Of a stretch of 64,000 nt of DNA, positions 33,401 through 46,835 are shown in pieces (the stretch's first letter is position 1; each line of letters starts with the position of its first letter). The notes under the pieces were generated by a model that made no database searches, had not been told where the DNA came from, and saw only the letters and a program-made list of their open reading frames with translations. This stretch comes from Aptenodytes patagonicus. Taxonomy: Eukaryota; Chordata; Aves; Sphenisciformes; Spheniscidae. Location of the stretch: NCBI RefSeq assembly GCF_965638725.1, contig NC_134963.1:8067501-8131500 (forward strand), given 5' to 3'. The position numbers and the translations under genes were made by a program.

Positions 33401-36400
33401 CTCGTTAGGGGCTCACGGCACTCAACAAGCTTCAGTGGGAATTAGAGGACATTGCAGCTGAGATGAAAAGCAGGAGATGAAACATCCCAAGCGTCACAGG
33501 GCACCCTGCCCTGGGCTCCCTGTCTGCAGCCACAAGCAGCTCTTCCCTCACTCAGGGGTGCGGGTAACCCAGCTCCGCTCACACCCACCGGCCTCCAACA
33601 TCTGCCAAGGAAGCAATTAGTCTGGTAACGAGCACATCATCAAAATGCAAGCCAGGCTCACCTCATCCGTCCCCCAGGGCAGAGCTAAAGGCTTTGGTAT
33701 GTCCACACTGAGCATCTGCACAGCTTTAGTCTGCATTTCTCTCTCTTGCAGATGGATTCATTACAAAACCATGGGACTGGTTTGGGTTTTGCTTCCCCCC
33801 CCCCATACATACCGCGGCTGCCCTGCAGGCAAGCAATGACAGGGCAGGCGCTGGTGGCCCTGGCTGGCACGTCCCCGGAGGTAGTGCAGGCTCTTGCCCC
33901 ATTGTCTCTTGCAGAGCCCTTCTTGGGGGCACATCTCCCACGTGCCAGAGATGCGCTTCATCGATCACATAATGACATCTTCCTTTGGCATCCACCCCGA
34001 GCTGCTTTTGACCTGTCTCTGTGGGCACTGCTCTTCCAGCACTCAGAAATCAGCCCCCACCACAAACAGTGACATGTCCAATAGCCCTTTGGTGAGGAGC
34101 TGGAAAAACAAACTGAGATCCTGGGGCTGATATTTGGGGACCATCCTGCTATTCCCAGGCTCAAACATGCAACAGGTTTTCCTGGGAACCTCCCGGTCCT
34201 CTCAGAGGGGATCCCACAGAGGTTCATACCTGGAGCTCATGGTCCAGGATGAGGAATCACCAGCAGCATCTCCTACAGCAAAGCTCCCTGGGTCACAGCC
34301 TTGAGGATGCTCAGGGTCCCCACTGCAGCCCCCAGGCTCACAGCCCAGCTCCAGCCACTAGCTCAGGGGCTTTATGTAGAGCCAAAACTTCAGCCCATCT
34401 CCATTTCACCTTTGCTTCATGAGGGACATTCAGGGAGGGTCTCGCCTACCTGGTTTCCAATTCAGCATCTCCAAGCTGCCTCCAGCCCCCCAACTTGGGG
34501 GGAACCACGGTGGTCACAGCCCCTGTCCCCAGCAAAGCCAGCGTGAGCCCCCACCACAGCATCCCCACAGGGGTTGTCCCAGGAGGGCAGCAGCTCCCCC
34601 CCCGAGCTGAGCACCAACCTCCAGACTAACTCCATCACAGGGCACAAACCAGTGCTGGAGGGAGCCTGCCCCCTTTTTATTGAGGTTGCAGGGTTAATTA
34701 GCACATGTTGGGGCTTTGCAGGGAGATCAATTCCTGAAGGTGCAAGAGGGTGAATTACTCCCTGGGCTGCAGCTGAGCTGCTGGGGGATTTGCCTTCAAT
34801 CAGCCCAGCCTGGGGAGAATAAACCTATGTAGTGCATTTTAAATTTCATACCTCAGCCCCTGGATTTTTAAGGCTGATCTTGCTGAAAAGACGCAGGCCC
34901 TGGGGTGTATCCGAAAACCATCACCCCGGCTGCGGGTTTCTCTGCCTTTCTCTGGGGGCTGCTCTGATATCTCATATGGGGGTTGAGTCTGCATTGCGTG
35001 GGGTGGGATGAGTGAAAGCCTTCCTCCCCCCTCACCGGCGCTGCCTCTGAGACATCTCTTTGTCAATATAGAAGAAATTAAACTGAAAAAAGACTGATGA
35101 GTTGGTGGAGGAGGAAAGCAAGATGGACAGGCACACGTGCACAGTGCTCATCTCTTTAAGATATCTGGCTAAAAAGCACCTGAGCACTGAGCGGTGCTGG
35201 TCCCCGCGGGAGGATGCTGAGGAGGAGTCTGGAGATGTGTTTTATCCCCATGGTGGGTGTACACTGGATACGGCCACACCTGAGGATGGAGCAGCACAGG
35301 GAGAATTTGGGTTACACACGTAGATGTTACACGTTATTGCTGAGCGGAGGCAACCACAGGGAATAGGCAGCAATGCTGGGTGGACCCACAATCTGCTCCC
35401 AGGAAGGTGCCTCTGCCTCAGCATCAGCCTGGCACAGCAGCTACATCATCCCGGCACAGCATCTTCATCCGCCCCAGGGCCCTGGAGCCACCTCGCAGCC
35501 CGAACCCGTGCTGTGAGAGCAGGGCATTTCTGTTTGCTCAGAGCGGCTGGAGAAATAAAATTCCTTTTATTTGTCTTCTTAAAATTATTGTTATTTCTCA
35601 TCTCTGGACGGCATTTCCCCGGAGGCTCTCCGGTTCACTTGCTGTAAACCCGGTGATGATTTTACCGGGTGATGCTGAGACACCTCCGAGCTCTGAAACA
35701 CTCTGCTCCCCCGCGGGAGACGGTCCCACCGCCGGATGGCTCGTTCGAGCCCGTTTGTCATTTGAATTCTCTCTCATGCTTCTAATCTCTGGAAATTTAA
35801 TGGCACGGCCATAAGCTGTAGTAAGGACACAACTGATCCACCCTTAATAAATCCCGAGCTGCGGGAGATGCTTCAGGATAAACCTTCAGCCGAGGAGACT
35901 CGTGAGCTGGTGGGTTTTGGTGTGCTCCCGGGCAGGCGTGTAGATGGGCATCAGGGTAGGAGATTTCTATCGTGCCCATCTGCAGGATGAGGTTTTAGGT
36001 TAAAAACGTGAACATCTTAATGTGACACTTTTTTTTAAAGAGGTTCCTTTAATTCCCCCCTCTGGGTTCCCTTTTTTTTTACAGCACGAGTGAAATTAAG
36101 AAATTCCGTGATTAAAACTGCTCGCAGCAGAAAGAAAATCCCTGTGCCAGGGAACGGGTCTTGGTTCTGGGGTCTCGTTAATAAAGGGGAAAATGAGGTT
36201 ATTTTCTTTCCCACCAAGGAAAGAGAGGCGGCAGGCGCTGGCGGGTCCTGCGAGCCCTTCATCCCGGCCATGGCTGTAGGGATGCGGCAGGGACCACGAA
36301 ACAAGGCTGCCGAGTAAGGGATTAGAACGACAATGATTTCGGCTTCTTTCTGCGAGTTACTTATCAGTTCCTACCGCCTCCATCGATTAATTTGAATTCC

Positions 36401-37825
36401 CCACAGGATTCTCTCTCTGTGTTTTGTTGTACAAGATTAATGGTGAATATAAAATCACATTTTTCACCTTGGGACATCTCTATAAATCTGGAAAAAGCCC
36501 CAACGAGCACTTTCCCATAAATATTCAGAGACTGAGCGTACGGCCGAGTCCTTTGGGATTCACACGCACAAACAGGTTTCCCCGGGGCCCTTTGCACGCC
36601 GGTGCGGCGCAGCAAACTCCTCCGTGCTCTTCCCCTCCTGGAAGGTGGTTTGGAAACACGAGGGCCGGAAAGTTGAATTTCCAAGTGCGGTGCTGCTCTT
36701 CCATTTCATGGTCTTTATCTAATTTTAAGGATTTTTATCCCCCAGCTGTTCGGCAGAGGTGGGAAGGAATGGCTCCACAGCTCACTGTGGGCAGAACAAA
36801 CTGGCACACGGGGGATGCTGTGCACGTGTGTGTGCTTTCATTATCCTTAAAACAGGTTCGTGGCCAGGCAGCTTCTGATATCAGCACAGGTCTTCCCCGC
36901 TCTGTACTCCCAGTTTACTCCCAAATTGTTAATTTTGCCAGAACCGAGTGTTTTCTCCGGGCGCAGCATCGCCCTGAAACCCTTTCCTGCGGAAAATATG
37001 GCATTTGTCTCTTTTTCTCTGACTCAGAGTGGATTTTTTTTAACGTGACATCTTTTGTGGGAAACCATTTCAGGCCAGGCCTGCTTGCAGCTGCATCTCG
37101 GAAGAAAAAAAACAACCCACAAGCTCTGGGTTTGGAAAACAGGAGGACTCGGGCATTTGTGATCATGCAAAGCTCAGACGGCTTCTCCGGACTTCGGTGG
37201 GTGCGAGGATCTGGCTCGGTGTCAGCATCCCTGCCCTCTCCTGAGGTCCCCGCTCTCTTCATTTGGTGGCACAGTGGCCACCAACCCCTGGCCCTGGTGG
37301 GAATTTAGGATCGAGGGGGGGTTAAACACAGCCCTGCCAGGGCTCCAGGTTTAGATGCCAAGCATCCCACTGGGGAGGACGATGCTGACAGCGCCTTAAT
37401 GGCTTGTGTTGGCTATGAAACTGCTGAAGCTTAATACGGGCTCATCTTTCATGCTACACTTCAGCATCGCCCTAAAAATCTGCAGGTTGTGCTTCTCCCA
37501 CAGCTGGTGTCCCCTGGGCAAGGACCGCAGCGGCCAGATACAAAGTACAGATAGAGACGAGTATTCCTGTAATCTCACGGCAAAAATAGAACCACTGATG
37601 TAACACGGCTGATAAACCCCTCGAGAAATACCCAATTATTTAAGCCACCAGCTGGATTTGTCTTAATACAGTAAAGGGTTTCAACTGCACAAACCCTGAT
37701 AATAAAACCTTCTTTCTTCTTCATGATTATTTTAAAATACATAAATCCAGTTTTCCTTGCAGTTAATTTCTGGTCAATCACTGCTCCACGGAGAAAAGCT
37801 TTGCAGAGGCAAGTGTTTTGGCAGT
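30402..37825. other. Noncoding DNA, no gene recognised
   Basis: Mostly GC-rich with AT-rich islands near 31600-31800, 34670-34850, 35560-35850, 36000-36530, 36700-37140 and 37560-37790. A poly-C run is at about 33796-33805. An 885-nt stop-free frame at 36424-37308 is discussed as a finding. No RNA gene or interspersed repeat is recognised. Confidence 0.5.
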
Positions 37826-38255
37826 CGGCCGGCGCTCTCCGACTTTGCCGATGGCCTCATCCCGCTTCCCATCGCCGGCAGCCGGTGGGGACAGGCGCAG
37901 GGGCTGCCGGGCGCCGGGCTGGGAGGTGGCACGGCCGCTGGGTTCATTGCGGGAAGGCTCAGCATCCCTGCCAGGTCCCGGCCGCTCCGGCAGCCGACTC
38001 CGAGCAAGCGATGCCATTTTCGGTCTCGTTTTGGCCGGGGGGTGGCCTTGGTGCAGGTCTCCGGGGCTGCGCTCCCCCTCCTCTGTTAAAAATAACAGCA
38101 AAATATGTTTTATTCCTGAGCCTGTGCCAGCGGTGGGACTATTTCTGGAGCGATGAGAGAGTCGCTTGGCGGTGCCGGGGGAGCCGCGGGGATACCTGCG
38201 CCCTCACCGGGGTCGCCCCGCAGCTTTTTCTCCTGGCCAGACGCAGCTCGAGCAT
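37826..38255. promoter_or_regulatory. Orphan CpG island
   Basis: I counted about 25 CpG in roughly 230 bases (37826-38055) at about 68% GC, giving an observed/expected ratio near 0.9, with about 15 more CpG to 38255 and a short AT-rich break near 38086-38125. No coding start is attached. It could be an upstream CMKLR1 or noncoding-RNA promoter, or an unannotated enhancer. Confidence 0.6.
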
Positions 38256-41200
38256 CCTGATGTCCAAAGCTCAGCCCCACGCTGGGTGCAATCCTCCCCC
38301 GCGACTGTCACGACGGACAGAAGCCTGCTCCTGAAATGCACCCGTTATCTGAAAATTATTTAAAAAAATAAATAAATGTTGGGATTTATCAAAAGGGATT
38401 AATTAGTGCTGTTGATGGATGCCAGATCCAGAATTTGCCTTGGAAAGAAAACAAATCAGAGCCCAAAAGGGAGCACGGGGAGGGAAAGCCGTGCTGCAGA
38501 GCTGCACACAAATGTTCCGTGTCACATTATACAGAATTAATGCTTCAGCTTGTCTGTGCAGATGAAAAGGCTTTAACCTAAAGAATCAATTAAGTTTCCT
38601 CACAGACAGCCTAATCTAACCCAGGGGGGACTTTGGGGGAGCGGAGCCCCTCTCCTCTCTCGATGGCAGCCATAAATCCCTGCCTCGTTACGGCTCAGAT
38701 CTTCAAAGCACCGGGAGCCATTTGCTGCAGCTCCAGCCAGGTGCGGAGCCAACTCTATCCAGGTGGAAACCACAGCCTAGAAATAAAATCCATCATCTAT
38801 TGCTAAGGAGATTTAGGGTGGGGAAGAGGAAACATATGGCCACCGTCACCTTTGCTGGCTCTGGCTGTCAGTGTCCTTTTCTGGCTGGAGCACTCCGGCA
38901 TCGCCCGTCCATCTGTCCAGACCTCTCCAACGTCGTCCATCCCTCTGGACGGCTCTGAACCCACTCAGACTCGCCCTCCTGGCTGTGCACCCAACGCTGC
39001 CTGTCTGTCCGTCCGTCCATCCATCCCTCTATCCATCCATCCGTCCCGATAACTCCAAGCCTGATCCAACACCACCCATCCGTTCGTCTGTCTGGAGCAG
39101 ACAGGACAGGGCAACACAAGCGGTACTGGAGCCCCCTTCCCTGCGTCCCCAAGGCTCGCGTGCCCCTTTACAGCCCAGCTGGAAAACACGGCTCTTCCCC
39201 CTCTGACTCAGGGTGATGGTTCAAAACAATTTTTACGATCTCAGAGGGCTGCATCCTGCACTGAAAAAGCATCTTCATGATTTCCCGGAACCGGCTGATC
39301 CCGCAGCGCCTGTAAATCTGGCACAGAGGCAAGAGCACCCCCGCAGATGAGGGATTTGGGGCAACTCAGGGAGTGGGACAGGACGGCCACAAGTGGCAGG
39401 ACACCCTGGCATTCACAGCACATGCTCGCAGAGCAGCAGCACATAATGAATCATGTATTTTTAATTACGGGAAAAAAAAAATAATTCAGCTTTGTTCCCA
39501 GATGTGCAGCTCGTCCTGAGCGTGGCATCGCCCCGGGAGCTGGGCAGGTGCCTGGGATGCTCCGGGTCTGGGTCAGGACCGACCCCGCGGCTGAGCGGGG
39601 AGCAGGAGGGGTGGGAGGGTGGTGAGCAGGGCTGGCAGCCCCCCGGGAGCAGGGCTGAAACGAGTCACCTCTGCCGCTCGCAGTAATTTAACACCCGCCA
39701 GCTGGCAATCACCGCCGGGTAGGACATGCTGCACGGCAACTTCTGGGGCACAGGCACAGGTCACCCAGCTTGCGGCGGCTCCCAGGGGACGTGGAGGTGA
39801 TGGCCACGGCCTGGTTGGCTCTGCGCACACACACATGTGATGAGTTGAGGAGGTCTCAGCTCGGACCCACGAGTCTTGCACCCTTACAGGTCTTGCAGCG
39901 GGTGGCAGAGAGATGGGGACATCCCCGCATCCTGACGGTGACGCTCCTTCAAGGCGGGTTTGCCTACCTGATGCCGGTCCCCCTGGGCCATGATGGGGCT
40001 GCGTGAACTGGGGGTGGGCAAATGTGAATTTTTGAGGGTTAAAGAGGGTGTGAAGCAGGCAGCCGGCACACCTACCCTGCCCACCCACTGCCATGGACCA
40101 TGTGTGCTCTCGCCAGCAACAGCCAGGCTAAACACACATCAAGCCTGTGCTGTGATGACAAGGAGATGTCACACAAAACATTCATAAATGAACAACTTGC
40201 TCAGATAGTGGAGAGTTTATCGATGAGCTAATGGATGTACCAGTTCATAACCGCACTGGGGACACACTGGGGACACTCTGGGCTCGCCGTCCCTTGCTGG
40301 AAGGAGCTCAGCATCATTTCATCCAACCCCATGAGGGATTTCTCTCCATGTAAGAGACCGATACGAAGGCAAAAGAACCCAGCTTTGACTTTAATAGAGG
40401 CAAAAACCCCCTCTGCTAATTTTATCTCTGAGGCAGGCTATTATTAACGTGTCATTATTCTTCAGAAAATTTTGATCCTGCCCAGCCCAAGACACATAAA
40501 GTCTCTGTAAACTCCAGTGCGCGATGTACGGCTTGGCATTATGGGACCGGAGTGAAGTAATTCAGTCCTGTCACTTTTTGTTTCTATTTAAAGGCGTGCT
40601 GCAATTAATGTTTACCTGCCGCGAGACCTGCAGTCAAAGTGGCATCTGCCAGGTGGGAAAATCACCATTTTCATTTGACAGAGATGAATTAATTGTAAAC
40701 GCATCCCCCAGCAGAGTGGGAAAGCGCCCTGGCATGGGCTAGGACCAAGTCTGGGAGCCCCCAGCAGCGATCAAGGCAGGGACAGGCAGCTCCAGCAGCA
40801 CCTCCCACAGCCCCCCCCCCCAGGGAAGTGACATTTTCAGGGCTTTTCTCCCCAGTTTCTTCCTGCGTAGGGCCCCAGCAGCTGAGCAGCAGCACCAAAG
40901 TGCAGGCATGGGGTGGGCGATGCCGGGATTGCTGCTGCCTTCTCGCTGTCACCTGCAAATTAAATTGGCCACCGGAATAATTGCTGGGGGCTTGGGCTCC
41001 CTTCGTCCTCCTCCCGTCTCTTTTTGCAACGCCAGGCCGGAGCGGTGGGGGGAAGGCTGTTGACAGTGCCGCCGAGTTAATTGGGAGCAAGAGGGACAGT
41101 GTCGTTAAAGCACAGTTTTAATCAGGTTACAAGCATCTCCTGCCAGGGAATCAACAGGGTCGCACGCCGCAGCCCCCGACTGCAAACGGCATCTTGGCTC

Positions 41201-42930
41201 CTCTCCTGCCTGTCCTTGGCCAAGCGGAGCCGCATCCTGGGGACAGCGCGGGGACCCACGGGGACCCTCGCCACCACCCCGTACGGGTTCTGCGAGGAGG
41301 AAGAAGGAAAGGCACCGGAGCCTTCCTCACTGAGGCAGCCCTGCAGGCAGGGGATGAGCCCCGTCCCCAGGCTGGCTCTGAGCAGCACGGGGAGCGGCTC
41401 CTCCGGAGGATGTGCAGGCTGGGTTTTGGTTGCTGTGGTTTTCCTCATGTTCAGATCAAACCTACGTCCCAGCTGGGGCCTGAAATGCCCCCGATGAGGT
41501 TTCTAAGTCCCCGGCTCCTGCACACCCGCTTTGGTCCCCGAAGCCCCAGACCCCTGAAGCTCCAGACCCCGGCGCTGGAGCCAGAGGCTCAGGGGCTCGG
41601 AGCGGCTCCTCTGGGTCCCAGCCGGCAAACCAACAGCTCGAGGCTCCCCACGCCAAGAGAAACCCATCCGTCCTCCGAGGCAATTGCTCCTGAAGAGACA
41701 GATGGCTGGCGGGAGGCTGGCTCCCCCCACCGCCCCGGGATGCTGCTAACCCTGCTGGCACCGGGGCTGCCCTGATCCTGCTCCGCTCCCCTGGCGTAAA
41801 TCCGGAGCAGCCCTGCCGGGCTCCCGGCACGCTGGGACCGCTCCTGCCACGGACTTTTACTCTCGAATCTGTGTGCATTAAAGGAGAAGCAAGGGAAGAA
41901 ACAGGGCTGCTCAGGGAGCAGCAGGACCATCATTGCTCATGTTTTATCCCCTGCAGAAGGGATATTTTCTGTCTCCGTTTTTTTTTTATTCCCAGGCAGA
42001 AGCTATTTCCCATCCTGCCAACCCCCTCCCCCAGCCGGGAGAGCCCCCCTCATCCACCCGCTGTCAAATCCTCACTTTAATTACACGCCCTGCCAGAGGT
42101 CTTCTGCAATTATCCAGCTTTAATTTCCTGCAGCCACATGTCCTCCGGAGCCTGGGAATCTCCCAGCTGGCAGTCCAGCGCTGGGCGAAGGGCCGCTCGC
42201 CGCGTCCTGCTCACATCTTCGCAGCTGGGCAGAAAATTAGCAAAGAGACGATGTCGGGAGCTGGGCTTTCGGGATGTTTCCCCCATCCCTCGTTAGAGCC
42301 GGTGGAGATTTCTGCCCATGGCTGCAGGGTTGGAAGTGCGAGGTTTGCACCGGGCAACTTGCTCGCTCTTAATTAACCTGCAGATGCATCTGTATCACGT
42401 CTTTTATCCAGGATGCAAGGGATGAGACGCAATTCCCCGCTGAGTGCTGGTAGAAGCCTGTGTAAAACAAACCGCCCTGGCCACGTCGGGGACCGGGAGA
42501 GAAACTACCGAGCACCGGTGCCAGCCCCGGCTTTTTATGGGATTTTTCCTCTCCTCCTCTGCAGGGAGGGACCTCCAGCTTCCCACCACCTCGCTCGCAC
42601 CCCACAGCGGAGGCAGAGGTGATCCAACAAGCCTGAGTCCTCCTAAATATCATAGTTTGGAAAATGCAATGCCATGCCTGCAAAGAGACCAGAGGGAGAA
42701 AAAGCAGCAGGAGAGAAAAATGGGGGATCAGGAGAGATGCCGGGTTGGCAGGAGCAGAGCAGGGCCAGGCAGGCACCAGCGGCAGCTCCAGCCCGGCACG
42801 GGGCTCCCACCATGGCTGCACCGTGCCGGGGCGGCAGTCGGCCCCGCTGTACTGGATCAGGCTGGCTGCCGGCCCCCCAGAGCCCCCCGCTCGCTCCAGT
42901 CCCAGCGTGGCAGTGGGGCCAGGCAGCCAG
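38256..42930. other. Noncoding DNA, no gene recognised
   Basis: AT-rich islands near 38335-38460, 38500-38620 and 40130-40720 (the last about 600 bases of balanced, non-repetitive sequence). A TCCG/TCCA microsatellite is at 39001-39050. A poly-C run is near 40809-40821. Open frames are composition-driven. Confidence 0.5.
39001..39050 (+). repeat. TCCG/TCCA tetranucleotide microsatellite
   Basis: CTGTCTGTCCGTCCGTCCAT and following CCAT/CCGT units, interrupted by one CCCTCT. Confidence 0.85.
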
Positions 42931-43005
42931 GCACTTATATAATTTATAAGGGCCTTGGAAGCATGCCAGGAGAGCCAATCAAGTGGTGCAGGTTTGCATA
43001 TTAAT
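42931..43005 (-). promoter_or_regulatory. Candidate minus-strand promoter: octamer-like, ATTGG and TATA elements
   Basis: Read on the minus strand: TAATATGCAAA near 43003-42993, GATTGG (inverted CCAAT) near 42980-42975, then TATAAATTATATAAG from 42948. Spacing would place a start site near 42918. The TATA region is itself a palindrome (CTTATA, five bases, TATAAG), so direction is not certain. It points toward CMKLR1, whose 5' exons are unknown. Confidence 0.3.
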
Positions 43006-43106
43006 GAAATCTCATAAATAATACATACCGCACCAAACAGAGCTGGTGATAGCTGCTGGAACACCAACCGAATAAACGGCCTATTTAAATTACTTCCATT
43101 TTGCCC

Positions 43107-43125
43107 TTTTTTTTTTTTTTTTTTT
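43107..43125 (+). repeat. T19 homopolymer
   Basis: An uninterrupted run of T. It could be a poly(A) remnant of a minus-strand retroinsertion, but no adjoining retroelement is recognisable. Confidence 0.85.
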
Positions 43126-43542
43126 ACCTTGGAAGAAAAGGCCCCAACCTGAGCCCTGAGTGACAGGTATTAAACCACAGCGGTGAGCAACACGAGCTAC
43201 ATTTGCTGTCTCCATTATCAACTGGGGCAGAAAATGGGAACCCCCTATATAACTTTATTGCTCAGGTTCACAGTTGCCTAAAAACATGGTTTATGGGGGA
43301 TGTATGGTCAAAGAAAGGGCACCTCCTGCCAGCCTGCCACACTTGGCACCAGCACAGCCCCTCCTGGGGCTGGGGCACCTCTCCGGGCAGGATCAGCCCC
43401 CTCGGGGTGCCCAAAGAGCATGCGGAGCCCAGATGTCTGGGTGGCAGTGGAGTGTCCCTGCATCCATCATCCCAGCCTGGGCACATCGGGTGCTGAGCAG
43501 GGCGACGCTGCAATCCTGCTGTAGATATATTGAGCTGATATT

Positions 43543-43543
43543 A

Positions 43544-43578
<35 letters not shown>
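43543..43578 (+). repeat. A-run followed by (TA)n
   Basis: About 19 A, then alternating TA to 43577. Confidence 0.9.
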
Positions 43579-43580
<2 letters not shown>

Positions 43581-45913
43581 AAGGCTGGAAATTTAGTTTG
43601 AAAATGTCATTACAGGTAAGGCAGAGGACAGCACGGCTCCCTCTGACATTGCCACTTAGAGAAAAGGTATTTCATAAACCAAACACCCACCTGAGATCCA
43701 GCGGAGACGCGCCGGGCACCCTCAGGGACTGACTCTGGCCACCCAGCATCACTGCACTGGTGCCAGCCCCAGCAGACACGGTGGCCTTGGGCACCTCACA
43801 GAGACGCCGCTCCCCAGGGAGCACAGGGCTTATCAGCCACTCACCCCACGCCATATCGTGCTCAAGAGCCCTCGTCACAAGTTGTAACTATATCCCGAGA
43901 GCTTTTCCTTGCAGAGCTGCTGTTTATTTGCTATGGCTGGTAGTCCCTGGTGGGGAGAGATATTATTCCCCAGCCCAAAAGTGCCCTCCCTGCAGTACCA
44001 AGTGAAGGAGCACCTGAAATTTCAGCTGGAGCCAGGTGGCTTTGGGGTGGCTCCATCCTCATCTCCCGGCATCGGGGCAGCGGGGTGGGCCATGGTCAGG
44101 GGCGAGGGTATCAGCCCCACAGCATCGCTACCAGCCCCTTGGTATAAATGCATGGAGCAAATATGGAGAAACAAGGGATGCGGGGGTGAGACATCATCTT
44201 ATCTGAACCTCTACAGCACTGCTTGCAGCACCTCCAGAGACCATCTCTCAGAGCAGCCCAGTCCCAATTTCCATCTCGCAGGGCACAACCCGTAAGCAGA
44301 TTAAGGACCCTGCTCCTCACTTCTGTTGAGGGGCTGCGGCACATCCAGTCCCCGTGGAGCCTTCAGGAGGGGGAGTTTCAGGAGCAGCTGAAAGCACTGG
44401 CATCACATCCACGCGGCGAGGCCAGTGCCGAGATTGCTGCGGATCCGCCGGTGGAGGTCATGGATCGGCTCCAGGGCAGCTGAAAAGCTGCTTTCTACCA
44501 GCCGTAATAGCAAGGCTGGCCTGGCCCTTCTCCGGAGATGAGGAACAGCATCGGTACCGGAGCTGTCTGCCTTCAAAAGGGAAAACCAAACCTCCCTGCT
44601 GCCCCAGGAAATCAAACAGCCCCAGCAAGGCTCCTCCAGGCTGAACCACGCAGCCCGAAGGGTCTGTGCTGGGTACTCCTGGTACCCTCGGGGGGGTTAA
44701 AACTCCACCCCAGAGCATGTGGGATGGGGTCAGTGGAGCTGGCCGGACCCGGGCTGTGGGTGCCCTGTGTCACCGCTGCACCCCATCACCCCGGGACTGC
44801 AGGGACGAGAAACTGGCCGTGCCAATGAGCCCGAGGCCAGCGAAGGGCGGCAGCCTGGCAATGTCTGTTCTGGCTCTCAAATGCACGGGGAAGGAGGAGG
44901 CCGGGCAGGAAGGTCTGACCCTGCATCCCCCTGCAACGGGAAACGTCCCCTGTCACAGGGAGCACACCTTTCTATTTATAAGCAGATTTATTTTTATCAC
45001 CCCTCGCCTCGCCAGACAGCCCCGGCATCGCTTATGGGGATGGATACGGCACTCTCCCAAAGGATGTGGCATGACGTGCCACGGCTGCGGTGCCATTCTC
45101 ATCTCCTGCGAGCGACAACGCAGACAACGCAACTTCAGCCACTGCTGAAGTGGCTGCCCCGGCACCGCACCGGCGGGCGATGGTGGCTCAGCAAGGGGTC
45201 TGGAAAGGCACTGGCCACATCGCCCCCAGCCAGACCCAGCGTGCGTGCCGCTGGGTGCAGGCAGAGCTGGGCAGCACAGCCGCGCTCAGCCCCCTCCGCT
45301 CCTGGCCTCTCCCAAAATGGCAGGAATTCCTCAGCAAATTGCTGCTGAGGTTTTAGAAATAGGCCACATCAAAGGGCTGCAAAGGTATTTTGAAATAACC
45401 AGCCCCGGGAAGGGGGAAGCAGAGTCAGCATTGCTGCTGCGGAGTGGGAGCCGGGCTGGGGACCGTTCCCCCGCGTGAGCCCCCTGGCCACATCCACGCT
45501 GACGGAGGAAACCAGCTCTGCTGAGCTTACAGGAACTTCAGCACTTGCAGCCTGGTGCCTTTTTAGATTTCCATTTAAATAGCACCAAAACCATCCCACC
45601 CTTCCCCTGTCCTCATGGAGGCGACGGTTTCCCTCTCCCGCGGAGCTCTTCACTATTAATTATGGACCTTAATAAATAAATCCACCATAAGCATCACTTC
45701 CCTCCCGCCCCGGCTTCCCCACGGCTGGCGCAGGGGCTGAGCCGGGCTCCTTCCCTATGGCTCCGGGCAGCTTGGCTCCGGCTTTGGTGGGAGAAGAGCT
45801 GAGCCGAGTAATTCAGATCCCTTGCAAAGCTGGAGGGATCAACCGCCTCCCCCCGGGCTTTGCTGGAGGGGCCGGCAATTTGATTCTCGGTAATTTAATT
45901 AGGTTTGCCTCTG

Positions 45914-45935
45914 CTTTATGTCCTGTGACATAAAG
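45914..45935. repeat. Perfect 9-bp inverted repeat in an AT-rich island
   Basis: CTTTATGTC, spacer CTGT, GACATAAAG. It lies in an island with many TAATT cores. Confidence 0.9.
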
Positions 45936-46835
45936 ACATAATGAAATTTTTAAAATGCAGTAATTTTACACCAAAAGGTTATTAATACTCCAGCACTCAC
46001 TAGGAAGAGAAAGTGAAACGATCAGGCATAGGCTGCTCTGGTTTTGGGTGGATTTCAGAGCTTTTCAGGCTCCTGACCCCTCATGTCTTCCCCAGCTGGC
46101 AGCTCCAATCTGAGAGCCACGAGGCGGCAGGGACAGCCCGAGCCCAGCAGCAAGGGAAGGTCACTTCTTCTTGTCCACATATTTTTTTAACCTCCAGCTC
46201 CCTCAGAAATCGCCCAACCATGCCCACACAATAAAAAAAAAAAAAAGAAGAAAATTTAATAAGATTTCAAATTGCCTTCTCCTGAATTCAAATTGCTTCA
46301 TATATTATGTTCATGATAACTCCCGCACTTCCCATTTTCCTCCAGTCTTTTCTTCATATCAGACAAGTTCTTGTGCTAATGAATTCCTGATTTTTATTTA
46401 CTAAATGTTGCAGAGGAAATCCTCATTATTTGTGCCTCGGTCAGCCTGGAGCAGACGCAGAAGGTCCCCACCACAGCGCCTGGCCCGATGGAGTATGAAG
46501 CTCACGTATAGCTGCTCCGCACGCTGCTGCCGAGAAGGATTCAGTAATTGAAAAGACCTTATAAATCAATAGGGCTAAATTGAAAACTCAGGCAGGACTC
46601 CACATAATTCACCCGCTCTCCTGTTAAGACTTCTCTTTACTTTTTGGGGAAAAAAAAAGGTTGGTAAAGGGGAACCTGGGGTACCCCAGCTCGATGCTGC
46701 TTCCCCGGCACATCTGGCCGGGGGGATGTTGTGCGAGCAATTAAACCCATGCGGAGATCATCCGAATGTCAGGTGACCTCCGATTTATTCCCCTATCCTT
46801 CAAGCGGAGGAAGAAATTCCGGCCGCAGGGCCAAG

